Positions 1-10,479 of a stretch of DNA of 64,000 bases are shown one piece after another (the stretch's first letter is position 1; every line of letters begins with the position of its first letter). A program made the position numbers and the translations under genes. This DNA comes from Proales similis (taxonomy: Eukaryota > Rotifera > Eurotatoria > Ploima > Proalidae): assembly GCA_019059635.1 (NCBI GenBank), contig JAGVRJ010000012.1, forward strand, positions 1 to 64,000, read 5' to 3'. The notes below the pieces were generated by a model. It was not told the origin of the DNA. It was given only the letters and a program-made list of their open reading frames with translations, and made no database searches.

Positions 1-976
1 AACCTAAAACCTAAACCTAAAACCTAAACCCTAAACCTAAACCCTAAACCCTAAACCCTAAACCTAAAACCTAAACCCTAAACCTAAACCTAAACCCTAA
101 ACCCTAAACCTAAACCCTAAACCCCTAAACCTAAACCTAAACCCTAAACCTAAACCCTAAAACCCTAAACCTAAACCTAAACCCTAAACCTAAACCTAAA
201 AACCTAAACCCTAAACCTAAACCCTAAACCCTAAAACCCTAAAAAAACCCTAAACCCCTAAACCTAAACCTAAACCCCTAAACCTAAAACCCTAAAACCT
301 AAACCTAAAACCCTAAACCTAAACCTAAACCTAAACCTAAACCCTAAACCCTAAACCTAAAACCCTAAACCTAAACCTAAAACCCTAAACCTAAACCTAA
401 AACCTAAACCTAAACCCTAAACCTAAACCTAAACCCTAAACCTAAAACCTAAACCTAAACCCTAAAACCTAAACCTAAACCCTAAACCTAAAACCTAAAC
501 CTAAACCCTAAACCCCTACCTAAAAACCTAAACCCTAAAACCCTAAACCTAAACCTAAACCCTAAAAACCTAAAACCCTAAACCTAAACCCTAAACCCTA
601 AACCTAAACCTAAACCTAAAACCTAAACCTAAACCTAAACCTAAACCTAAACCTAAACCTAAACCTAAACCTAAACCTAACCTAAAATAAAACCCTAAAC
701 CTAAACCTAAACCTTAAAACCTAAACCTAAACCCTAAACCTAAAAACCTAAACCCTAAACCTAAACCCACCTAAACCTAAACCTAAACCCTAAACCCTAA
801 ACCCTAAACCTAAAACCCTAAAACCTAAACCCTAAACCTAAACCTAAACCTAAAACCCTAAACCTAAACCTAAACCTAAACCCTAAACCTAAAACCTAAA
901 CCTAAACCTAAAACCTAAACCCTAAACCCTAAACCCTAAACCTAAAACCTAAAACCCTAAAACCCTAAACCCTAAA
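1..976. repeat. Telomeric repeat array, TTTAGG-type, heterogeneous
   Basis: The + strand is an uninterrupted run of CCTAAA, CCCTAAA, CCTAAAA and related units, with two to four C and three to seven A per unit. C-rich strand reading 5' to 3' at the left edge is the orientation expected for the left end of a chromosome. A nearly pure CCTAAA stretch lies around 610-680. The usual arthropod unit is CCTAA (TTAGG), so one more A per unit is unusual for that group, and the length variation is large. Some variation may be homopolymer errors of long-read assembly. Confidence 0.93.
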
Positions 977-1013
977 CGGACGGACGGACGGACGGACGGA
1001 CGGACGGACGGAC
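977..1013. repeat. (CGGA)n microsatellite at telomere boundary
   Basis: About nine copies of CGGA follow directly on the last CCTAAA unit and form a sharp edge between the telomere and the subtelomeric sequence. No coding potential is credible here; the open frames through it are low-complexity artefacts. Confidence 0.9.
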
Positions 1014-1320
1014 ACCAGGGGTACCTCTAACACCTTCGCGTGAAGCGCGCAGGGAACCTTCGCCAAGGTCCCGACCACGGCGGCCCCGGCGCGCGGAAGG
1101 GTCCCGGCGAGCGGACACCGACCGGGGACGGACTCGGCGTGTAGTGAGCGGCGTAGCTCCCATAACAGCCGCGGGGACCCCGGCCAGCAGCTCACCCAAA
1201 GTGATACCGGCCCCGGATCGGGTGGGTGGAGCACGGCTGGCCGAAGGAGACCGGGCACGGCGGGGATCGCCCGTGCTGCGGGCCCTCTTCGACCACAGTC
1301 GACCACAGTCGAAAACTTGC
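1014..1320. other. GC-rich subtelomeric block
   Basis: This stretch is clearly more GC-rich than the AT-rich remainder of the window. It carries an 11-base direct duplication (CGACCACAGTC) at about 1290-1313. Bases 1027-1058 resemble 3056-3090, sharing GAAGCGCGCAGG and flanking bases. I recognise no rDNA, transposon protein or gene in it. It may be a member of a subtelomeric repeat family. Confidence 0.6.
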
Positions 1321-1738
1321 TTAGCTTCATTTTTTTAAAAGGCAAGCGACCACGCGGCGAGAGAAGTGAATTTTTTTTCCGGGAGGGGCGGGAAGGATGT
1401 AACCGACTCAGCGTTGCATTCGCAACTTTGAGTTGGTTCCGCCCTCCCGTCCCCCTGTCTTATTTAATCCGCCGCTTGCTTACGCAATCGTTGGTTAGTC
1501 AGAGAAGTTGTTTAAAAATAAAACACAACAAGCTTATCCACCACGTTTATTGGGGATAGGCTTAGAACAGTTGGGACAACCAGCCAATCTGTTATATAAC
1601 ATATTTCAAGCTGATAAAATAAATGTTTTCAGAATGTGACGACCTTTTAAATTTTAATGGCTAGAGATAAGACAGAAAGCTAAAGCAAATGTCTTGAGTT
1701 AAGTAAAGTTTTATTTTCGATCAAATAAGGTAGTTAGG
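1321..1738. other. Intergenic, no gene recognised
   Basis: Base composition changes from GC-rich to AT-rich across this stretch. The longest open frame (+ strand, 1317-1559) has no recognisable domain or plausible splice context. I see no RNA gene. Confidence 0.5.
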
Positions 1739-2805
1739 TTATTTAAAATATTTATCAAATGGAGAAAAATTAATATTAGTTGCCTTCACATCACAATTAC
1801 AATCGATCCTCTCTCCGAAATATGGAAGCCAAGACTTGAGGGCGAAATTCATGGCTTCATTGTGATTCAAGCCGCAATTGAATCCACCGTGAAAGGCCGC
1901 GGGCAGGGTCACAACTAGTTCGCCGGGTTTTTGAATGATCTTTTAATTTAACACCGTTAAACAGGTAAGTTTAAGACATTATTATGAAAAATCATTACCT
2001 TATAACAAATGAATCCTCTATCTTTAAGGAAATCAGGCTCGCAAAAAACAAACTTATGGGACAGCACACCAGCACAAGCGCCGAATTCTGTCGGAAAAGG
2101 TTGTCTACATAAGTCAACGAACCTTGACTTTTCACTCTGCGGCAGAATGAACCACACTTTTGGCTCTCCGGACAATCGATAATTGGCGCTGAAAAGATTT
2201 CCATCTTCAACATGCTTTTTTTGTAAAATAAAAGATTAAAAGTCAAAATCAATGTTTCTTTCGATTCTATATTCTTTTACCCAAGCAAATATGCTTCCTG
2301 GGGTGCAACCTTAAACAAATGGGGAAGTCACACCCATTCCGCGTACACCTTCTTGCAAGAGAAGGTCCTTACCGACTAAAAAACTTTTAGAGCAGGGACA
2401 AAGAAAATGCAAGTAAGAACTTACTCAGATCATTTCTGATAAAATTATGTGTGACCGAAGTCCATTGGTCTGTGCCGTAGAACTGTGTCAATGAAGATTT
2501 GCCGTATAGATCCATTATTCGGTAATTAGGATCTAGTACGGATTTCTCGGCGTAGGTTTCCTGTAACTTTTTAACAGGAAACCTTTGTTCTTCACCTTCT
2601 CGGAAGGCACGGTTTCGAGATGCTTATAATTAAAAGATACAATACAATACAATACAATAAATATGTAAAAATACCGTAAATTTAAAAAACTTACATTAAG
2701 AAAATGTCGATTTCCTTTCGCAAGTTCCTCCTGGTCGATTTTCAAAAAATACTCAAGTATCTTCTCTTTTGGAGCATCGGCAACTTGCTTAGATTTGGGA
2801 GCCAT
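1739..2805 (-). pseudogene. KDM4-like JmjC histone demethylase, broken copy
   Basis: Five minus-strand exons can be traced at about 2695-2805, 2424-2622, 2281-2375, 1999-2214 and 1739-1939, with introns of 72, 48, 66 and 59 bases. The last three encode a JmjC core resembling KDM4: FAWHVED (the iron-binding H and E), the GEPKVWFILPQ strand, and AAFHGGFN (the second iron-binding H), then a KDM4-like end. JmjC proteins are Fe(II)/2-oxoglutarate lysine demethylases. Exon 3 has an in-frame TAA at 2311-2313, where KDM4 proteins have a Tyr in their GVNTPYLYFG segment. Exon 1 also does not join exon 2 in the frame needed downstream. No JmjN, PHD or Tudor domain is present. I infer a decayed subtelomeric copy; stop readthrough or a sequencing error is less likely because there are two independent defects. 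Confidence 0.72.
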
Positions 2806-3844
2806 ATCTGTTTTAATCTAAAATTAAATAAGGCTTAATAATTTTTAAAAATGGAGAAAAAACTAAAATGAAAAGCTTAAACTAAGCCACTGGATTAAAT
2901 AGAAAGATTAAATTTAGATTGATGGTTATATTCGCTAAGAGATAGTTTCAGATATTTATTAACTTTCGTTATTGCTTAAGCATGGGGATAATTCTCGAAA
3001 TGTTTGGAGGCTCGCACTAGCTGGCTGCCAGGGAGCCTTGGCTAAAGGCTTTAGGTGGCTAAACCCTTCGTGCGAAGCGCGCAGGTAACCCAATTTCAGC
3101 TCACCCGCATCAAGCATCACTGAGATATCCTAAAGGAAAGACCTGGGTCGAATCGCCAAGTCCGAGGTTTTCTTCACCCGACCCTTTTCGGCATCGCTTG
3201 GCACTATTGCCAACTAGTTTATTTTAATGTCCGGAGTCTCCTCTATCATCCTGCACAATTTTTAGCATCCTGCTAAGCATCATTGTCAACTTCTTCTTCA
3301 GTGAAAGCTGGATTGAGAAGACTAGATATTGATTTGGCTAGAGCGATCAATGGCCTTTTTCTTCGTTTGGGATTTGGATTTATGAACATTGTTCGGACTT
3401 TATCGAGCTTGCCCACCAGAACAGTAGGCACTTATCAGTATGTCCATTTTTTCATGCATGGCTTCCACCGCCTCTCTCTTTATGCATAGCAGATCGAGAC
3501 CAGGAGAAATTTGAAAAAAACAGGCTACAACCGGATAGTTGACACAACGCATTGATCAATTTCAATCGATTATTTAACTCATTATAACTGTGTCAACTTG
3601 AGCTCACGAACAAAATCGAGAGATTAAAAGCGCCGAAAAACGATTGAAAGAATCAGCCGAAAGAGAGAGGCACTAGCTGTCGCGGTCAAGGGGACTCAAT
3701 TAATCCATCAGTGAACATAAGTTGACAGTTTAAATAATTTTTGTAGTTTCTGTAGTTTTTTTATTTCTTAGAATGAATTGTTAGAAAACGATTTAAATTT
3801 AAAGAAAGGATTTGGATTTAGTTCTACGCTTACTATTTCTTTTT
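2806..3844. other. Intergenic, possible degenerate repeat
   Basis: About 1 kb without a convincing gene. Bases 3056-3090 resemble the GC-rich subtelomeric block near 1030. Short open frames occur on both strands around 3280-3490, and the minus-strand one contains a KRRKR basic run, but none has a recognisable domain or splice structure. Old mobile-element remains are possible but not shown. Confidence 0.4.
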
Positions 3845-5482
3845 CTAATGTTTAGGCTTTTTATTTTTTCTTTTAGGTTCTTTTGTGAATCTTACAATTT
3901 CCCAGAATGCATCTCTTAGTTCGTTTGTTATTTCAGTATATTTATCGCTAAAAGTATTAGGTGATAGCCGAAAGTTTTTCATGCTTAAGTTTTTAGCGTC
4001 ATCTTGAAGTTGTAAACATTTAATAACGGATTCTCTAAGGTTTTTTGCTTCTTTCTTTTCCAGGTCTAAATATCGTGTTACAAAACTACAAAAACTTATT
4101 AATTGTATTGTGTTTGTGGGTTCAGAACATCTTCTTGTAGTTTTGTCGCATTTTAATTCGCAATATTCATTAAACCTACATTCCTGGTCAGATTCACATC
4201 TTACTTCGCTCATAGCTCTTATCAGGTCTTGGCCTTGGAATAATGCATCGAAATTTATAAGTTTAGCCTCAAAAGTAAAAGTATAGCCAAAGCTCGATTC
4301 AATTGGTGCACATAGGTAGACTGATTGAGTACCAAACTCATCGTTCGGGTTGAAAGATATCGCTTTGTCGAAAAACTCGAAGATTCCGAATAACAGGTTA
4401 ACTTTATACTTCCATTCTATCGAGTTCCATGTTGGTTTATCCTCAAATACTTTCATTTTTGTTAATTTTTTCGTTTACGATTATTTATATGGCTTACCTT
4501 TAGGATGGAAGGATATTTTTGCGTCTATTTTTTCAGTTTCTATTAAGTTGTCACAGAATCTTTTGATTTTAGGAACAAAGGACTCATGAAACATTGACAA
4601 AATGTAAAATGTATGCTTTGTTGTTACGAGGGACCACAAAGCTGATGCTTCTTGAAAACTAATCTATTGATAAGCGTTTAACTTTCTTATTTTTAGCTAA
4701 TTAGAATTGAATTGCCTTGTTATCTTTGTTTACATCGACAATCGTTAAAGCCGAATCGATTATTTTCTCTACAGAATCAGGCTCATCTAATTTTTCCTAA
4801 TTTCAGACCTTAAAATTAAAGATCAATTATTGTTAGTTTCAAAATATTTACCCAGATAGAATTTCTTAGCTTTTCAAGGAATTCTTCGGTAGAATAAGCG
4901 CTTTCTAATAGAGGGGCGTTGTTCAAAGAGCAGATGAAGGATGAATCTACTTGGGGAACTGTAAAAAACTTTTTGATTTAGCAATTATTGTTTTTTTTAG
5001 AGCTTAGGGCAGTTTAATACTTGAACTGTGCTATTTTTTAAACTCAAACGCGGCTCCTGGCATTTTGGAAACCTTAAAGTCCTCTCTAAACAGAGTTCCA
5101 TGCATAAATCTCCACACGTTAGACCCTGAAGCATTTTGTTACACTAAAATTTATTAAGTTTTATAATAAGGGTTTTAGTGTAGAATGTCTCAATCACTTA
5201 CAACATTGCTTCGGCAGTCGTCTACAACACAATTTTGAATAGATTCCGAGTCTGTAAGTCGTAAAATAAGATAAAGTATAGCAAACACTGAAATTATCAA
5301 TAAAATTAAGGTATTTGAAGTAAACCACTTCTATAAAATAGAAATATTTAGAAATGTCACTTAGATTTTCAAAAATTTTAATACTGATAAAAGTTTACCA
5401 GCGCTTTAGGCCTTAACTGTTTTTTTTCATCATCCGGATCCCCGGGTTTTTGATATTTATGAAGGAACTTTGAGATAGGCAT
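3845..5482 (-). CDS. DIPK1/FAM69 family divergent protein kinase
   Basis: Exons run from the ATG at 5480-5482 to the stop at 3845. A short cytosolic N-terminus is followed by one hydrophobic segment (about residues 34-51, beginning near TLILLIIS), which predicts a type II ER or Golgi membrane protein. Next come the cysteine-rich DIPK1 signature (LTCGDLCMELC), a kinase-like stretch with the EA of FQEASALW and KVNLLFGIFEFF, and the characteristic insert (CESDQECRFNEYCELKC). Family members (DIPK1A-C) are ER-resident, kinase-like proteins of poorly known function with a calcium-binding insert. One intron, 4664-4715, appears to use a GC-AG boundary. The last exon is long (3845 to about 4448). The frame is open after splicing, so the gene looks intact. 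Family call is firm; the paralogue is not. Confidence 0.8.
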
Positions 5483-5651
5483 GTTTTTCCTTGAGAAAAA
5501 TTTATGTGAATTTCTGCTCACTTAATTATGCTACTCGAACAATACAATATAAGCATTCAGAGCTAAATAAAGATGAAAGGTCTACTTTCATAATGTCATT
5601 GAGCCAGATTTAGTCTCTAGGAGAAGCGCAATTTGATTTTAAAAAGCAACC

Positions 5652-7234
5652 ATGATAAAAAAATTCTCAATTTTAACTGCTGTTATTGTTATATGCACCC
5701 TTGTGCTTGCGGAGGCGAAAATAGAGCCATTCGGACTTTATATTAAACCACTTACTCAATCAATGGTCCATTTCATTAATGAAAAAGCCAATACCACGTG
5801 GAAAGCTGGAGAAACCAAGTTCAATCAATGGGAATGGTCCAATATCAAGCGTCTAATGGGAGTTCCACTTAGCTTTGTCAAACATGATAAAAATGAATTT
5901 AGCTCATTAAGGATTGAAAAAATTCAAGATATTCCAGATAATTTTGATTCACGTGCTGCCTGGCCTAACTGTCCAACTATCCAAGAGATCAGAGATCAAG
6001 GAAATTGCGGTAAATTCACTTTTAATTTTTTAAAAACATGATTGACTTGTATCAAAGGAAGCTGCTGGGCTATCTCTGCTGTTGAAACCATGTCTGACCG
6101 GTATAAATTCATACTCGATAAGAATCGAATTTATTTTTTGAACATTATTTTCAGAATTTGTATCTCATCGAAAGGGGAAAAAAACGCTCACTTATCTGTA
6201 GAAGATCTGGTTTCTTGTTGTCACACTTGTGGGTTTGGGTAAGTTAATCTTAATTAGATTATTTTTACACTTTAGCTTACCAATTCTAGATGCAATGGAG
6301 GTTATCCACACATGGCCTGGAGTTATTTTAAAAGGTAAAACTCTTTTGGTGACTTAATTGCATGCATAAAAAAGATTCCTATAAGAACCGGCGTCTGTAC
6401 TGGAGGAAACTACCATAGCAATCAGGCAAGAACCTAACCTTAATTTAATTTTTAAGTTAACTTACAAAGTAAGATTTTAAGGGTTGTAAGCCTTATTCAA
6501 TTGCTGGTAAAGTAAGACTATGACTGGTCCAATATTATTTTTTAAGCTCTTTCTAGAATGTGAACACCACACTAATGGGACACGACCTCCTTGCACTCGT
6601 AAGTAGGCTTTAACCAAGTCTACTTACTTTGAAAATTAAATTTTTTCTCAAGATGAGTCTCATACTCCTAAGTGTAAAAATCAATGCACCAACTTGGCGT
6701 ACAAATTGGATTACAAAGAAGACAAAAGCTATGGTGAGAAAAGATTTATATGTTTCTTTTCTGATCTGTTTATCCCATATAATCAATGATTTTGAAGGTA
6801 GCTCAGTCTATACTATTAAATCTGAAGATGAAATTCAGCTAGAAATTATGAAAAACGGTCCTGTTCAAACTGCTTTTACGGTAAGCCTCATACTGAATTA
6901 GGTCAGAAACAACTTTTCAGCAAAGCCACGAGCAATTATTTAGGTTTACGAAGACTTTCTCAGTTATAAATCTGGAATTTATCAGCATGTTGCAGGGAAC
7001 GAAGTCGGTATGGTACTAAAAAGTTTTATTGATTTGATACTTGTTAATTCAAGTCTTGGCACAGGGGGGCATGCTGTTAAAATAATTGGATGGGGAATTG
7101 ATAATCAAGTGCCCTATTGGCTAGTTGCAAATTCATGGAACACTGATTGGGCAGAGAATGGATTTTTTAGAATCTTGCGAGGTAAAAATGAGTGCGACAT
7201 AGAAAGCAATGTGGTCGCTGGTCTACCAAACTAA
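5652..7234 (+). CDS. Cathepsin B-like cysteine protease, copy 1
   Basis: Eleven exons: 5652-6009, 6058-6100, 6155-6238, 6290-6334, 6386-6425, 6482-6506, 6557-6598, 6653-6733, 6798-6880, 6944-7007 and 7065-7234. The product is a papain-family (C1A) endopeptidase made as a secreted or lysosomal zymogen. Visible are a signal peptide (residues 1 to about 22), a propeptide, the catalytic Cys in GNCGSCWA, catalytic His in GGHAVKI and Asn in ANSWN. The occluding-loop pair HH in CEHHTNG marks it as cathepsin B rather than L and supports dipeptidyl-carboxypeptidase ability. [12 protein letters not shown] is also typical. The fifth intron (6426-6481) starts with GC. It lies 189 bases upstream of copy 2 on the same strand, a tandem duplication. 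A digestive or lysosomal role is likely. Confidence 0.93.
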
Positions 7235-7366
7235 ACTCGATCTTTGCCAAATGGCTTTTTTCTCAAAAAAACTCTGATTATCACAATAGACTTTGATGAT
7301 AAGATCTATTATGCCCAAAATAGCGGCCTTTAAACTCTCACAATTCTCATTGGTCAATAATTCAGC

Positions 7367-7374
7367 TATAAATA
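7367..7374 (+). promoter_or_regulatory. Candidate TATA box for cathepsin B copy 2
   Basis: TATAAATA lies 50 bases before the ATG at 7424. Given usual TATA-to-start spacing, transcription would begin near 7397 and give a 5' leader of roughly 25 bases. Confidence 0.55.
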
Positions 7375-7423
7375 AAGCAACTTAAGAAACAACTGCCATA
7401 TCAAACTAACTAGATTCAAAATT

Positions 7424-8824
7424 ATGAAGACTTTGATTTTATTGAGCACTTTTGTTGCTTTGGCTGCTTCAGCGGCCTTCCCTAACATTGAGCCTCTTTC
7501 TGATCATATGGTTAACTATATAAATAAAGTTAGCAACACCTGGACTGTAAGTTAGAGATCCACTAATAATTTTAATGCAGTAAAATATAATATTGCATGT
7601 TAAACCAGGCTGAAAAGTCTAAATTTCACACCTGGTCACTTGAAGCCGTGAAACGGCTTCTCGGAGTCCCCCTAAGCCATATAGGAAAACCAAGCCGACT
7701 ACCAGTACATGATCATTTTGTCAAAGACCTTCCTGACACTTTTGATGCTCGAACCGCTTGGCCAAACTGTGCATCAATCAAAGAAGTAATTCAATAAAAG
7801 CTCTTATTTTTAGTTTCAAAAGTTTAGTTCCATCATAGGTTCGAGACCAAGGAAGCTGTGGTTCATGTTGGGCTTTTGGTGCGGTAAGCCAGCAGAAATA
7901 GCCAACAACTTTCAAGCCATGAAACCTCTTTAAGGTTGAAGCTATGAGTGATCGTATCTGTATTGCTTCTCAAGGCAAAACTTCGGCGCATATTTCAGCG
8001 CAAGACTTACTGACTTGCTGTAAAAGCTGCGGATTTGGCTGTAATGGTGGTTTCCCCGAGTCCGCTTGGTATTATCAGTGCAAATTTGTTTGTCTTCATT
8101 TCATTCTGAAGAAGAACCTGATTTAGGGAATATTTCGCACATACAGGAATTGTCACTGGTGGAAACTACAATTCTAATCAAGGATGCCAGCCATACTCTA
8201 TTGCCTCCTGTGACCATCACGTCAATGGGTAGATCTCATTAAGTACTGTCACTTTAACTTGTACGCTTAATATTTGACTCGCCAAGAACAAAACCCCCTT
8301 GCCAAGGAGAGCAATCAACTCCTGCTTGTCATAAAACATGCGAAACATCTTATCCGACCCCCTATGCTCAAGACAAGCATTTTGGTGCCTATACTTTCTA
8401 AAAATTCAATCTTCCAGTATGAATTAACAATATAATTAGGAGCCAGTGCCTATTCAATTCGAGCTGACCCCGCTCAGATCCAAGCTGAAATTATGAAAAA
8501 TGGCCCAGTTGAAGGAGCTTTCACCGTATATTCAGACTTTCTTAGCTATAAGAGCGGCGTCTATGAGCATACGGCCGGCCAAGAACTAGGTATAGCTAAA
8601 ATTTTGAATCTTAATATAATATGCTTGACGTTAACGGTAAAAATTAAGGCGGGCATGCTATCAAGATTCTGGGATGGGGCACGGAGAATGGCACTCCTTA
8701 TTGGCTTGTGGCCAATTCATGGAATGAAGACTGGGGAGATCAAGGTTTTTTCAAAATTAAACGAGGCAACAACGAGTGCGGAATTGAGTCTGGGGTTGTC
8801 GCTGGATTGCCTAAAACTCAATGA
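7424..8824 (+). CDS. Cathepsin B-like cysteine protease, copy 2
   Basis: The start is the ATG at 7424, which opens a clear signal peptide ([17 protein letters not shown]). The gene is split into many small exons with introns near 50-60 bases, at positions mostly matching copy 1. Catalytic Cys is in [11 protein letters not shown], the occluding-loop HH in CDHHVNG, His in GGHAIKI (after splicing at about 8650) and Asn in VANSWN. The last exon ends in a TGA at 8822-8824, and an AATAAA polyadenylation signal follows at 8856-8861. All motifs for an active cathepsin B zymogen are present. The propeptide is shorter and the exon before the active site is split differently from copy 1, so the duplication is not recent. 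A gut or lysosomal protease is the natural reading. Confidence 0.93.
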
Positions 8825-8993
8825 GTCAGAAAACTCAAAATCGATATACTTAAGGAATAAATATTCTAATCTCGATCAAATAATAATTTACCACTTCAGT
8901 AATGATGGTTTAATATTTTCTATTTGAATCTGGATATCTAGATCTAATTTAAGCATCTTATATCTAATTATATTAAAGGTACACAATCAAGAA

Positions 8994-9960
8994 TCATTTT
9001 CGGCTAAAAAGTTCCATAATAGAGTTATAATTTTGTGTCCAGTCAAACACTTGACGTTCAGCACAAAACTGACCCTTCGGTTGGTCAACATTCTGGGGCA
9101 GTAGAGCGAGGAAAATAGCTGTATCAGCGCCCTCTTCTGGTGTAAGGGTGCCCTTATGAGAGCTCATATCGGTTTTAACATATCCAGGGCACATGGCATT
9201 TACAACCAAATCTTCCCGAGGATCTTGGTCGAATTCTCGCTGCTGTATTCTAGTTAATGCGGTAACACCGACTTTTGACATTCCATATGCAGTAGTCGCT
9301 ATTCCTTCATGTTCTCCTCTTTGAGCTAGGCTATTTTGGAGAGTACTTAATTTAATTCAAGAAACTAGCTAGTTTTTAGTATACCTTACAAAATTATTCA
9401 TTATTTCAACCAGTTCATTGATGGAAAGGTTTGTACTTGCCAGACGATCTCTAATTGTTGAGTCTTTAACAATATTAAGCATACCAGCCCGACTTGAAAT
9501 GTTAACCACTCGAGCATGCGGGCGTAAAAGGGGGAAAAGAGTATTGCAAATATTTAATGTCCCAGTGAAGTTAATTCGAATGCTATTGAGTGCTTGTTCT
9601 GAAAAAGGAGCGGGATCAGCACTTTTATATGCTATAGCTGCATTATTGATAAGCACGTCTAAGCCACCGTGCTCCTTTTTAAGAAAGTCTGCGAATTTCC
9701 GAATGCTTGGTTCATTACTGATATCTAATTGATGAAATTTAACATGAATTCCTTTCTTTTCAAGCTCATTAACAGCTTGAAGGCCAAGATCAGGGTTTCT
9801 TGCTAAGCACAACAATTAGTAAGATTCAAAATTATACCCAAGTTTAATGATTAATACCAGTTAGATAGACAGTACCGTCAAACTGCTTGGCGAGTCCTTT
9901 GACAATCGCAAGCCCAATACCTTTATTACTGCCTGTTACGACTGCTACTCTTGTGGACAT
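8994..9960 (-). CDS. Short-chain dehydrogenase, carbonyl reductase (CBR1)-like
   Basis: Three exons on the minus strand, starting at the ATG at 9958-9960. It is a classical SDR. The N-terminal TGSNKGIG motif binds the dinucleotide, NNAA follows the fourth strand, the catalytic Ser is in VNISSRAG, and the YxxxK pair is in AYGMSK in the last exon. The LARNPDLGLQAV and CPGYVKTDM segments are close to NADPH-dependent carbonyl reductase 1, which reduces quinones, prostaglandins and other carbonyls in the cytosol. Length (about 280 residues) fits the family. No targeting peptide is visible. It converges with cathepsin B copy 2, leaving about 170 bases between the stops. Confidence 0.9.
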
Positions 9961-10479
9961 GTTCGCTTAAAATCTATTTTTAATGATGCTTCGACCTCTT
10001 TTTATAACTAAAAGCTTTTTGCAAAGTCATAATTACGAAACAGAATTTTATTTTATTTTATTTTATTTAGTGCTTGTTCATGTTCATGTTTGAGATCTAC
10101 ATGAGTCGATATTAATCTTATCCAAATTGAGTAGCATAATTTAAAAGATCCGCCAAAGCCTTAAATAAAAAATCGTGAAACTAGTCTAAAGGTGCCTAAA
10201 AAGTGTCTTATATAATTACGAGCTCGATTTAGTGCAACATTTAGAAAACTTATTTGGTTAGAATCAGTTAATAGAATCGTTGGAGAAAAAATGTCGCGTT
10301 AACTATTCGGTAAGTTATTCGCGACCTGGACGCATGAGAAGTGATCTGAATGGCTGTGCCCAAAAAAATTATGATGGATGTTTTGACCTGGCATACTTAT
10401 TAGGTTCAACCTACCTGCGCACAAACCTCCATGAATAGTGCCCATTAAGCTCGACCACTGCATTCAAGGGTATTTTGGC
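9961..10479. other. Divergent intergenic region with TTTTA microsatellite
   Basis: This region separates the divergent SDR and contactin genes and should hold both promoters. A short TTTTA repeat is at about 10044-10069. No open frame with a recognisable domain is present. Confidence 0.5.

Noticed and set aside
965..1345. Minus-strand open frames rich in VRPS repeats
   Set aside because: They are translations of the CGGA microsatellite and GC-rich block and have no domain or conservation.
3118..3160. Possible tRNA-like GGGTCGAATCGCC motif
   Set aside because: Only a weak resemblance to the T-arm; no acceptor stem or anticodon arm can be folded around it.
3283..3489. Plus-strand 68-codon frame and a minus-strand frame with KRRKR
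   Set aside because: Neither has a recognisable domain, splice context or clear start. Mobile-element remains are only a possibility.
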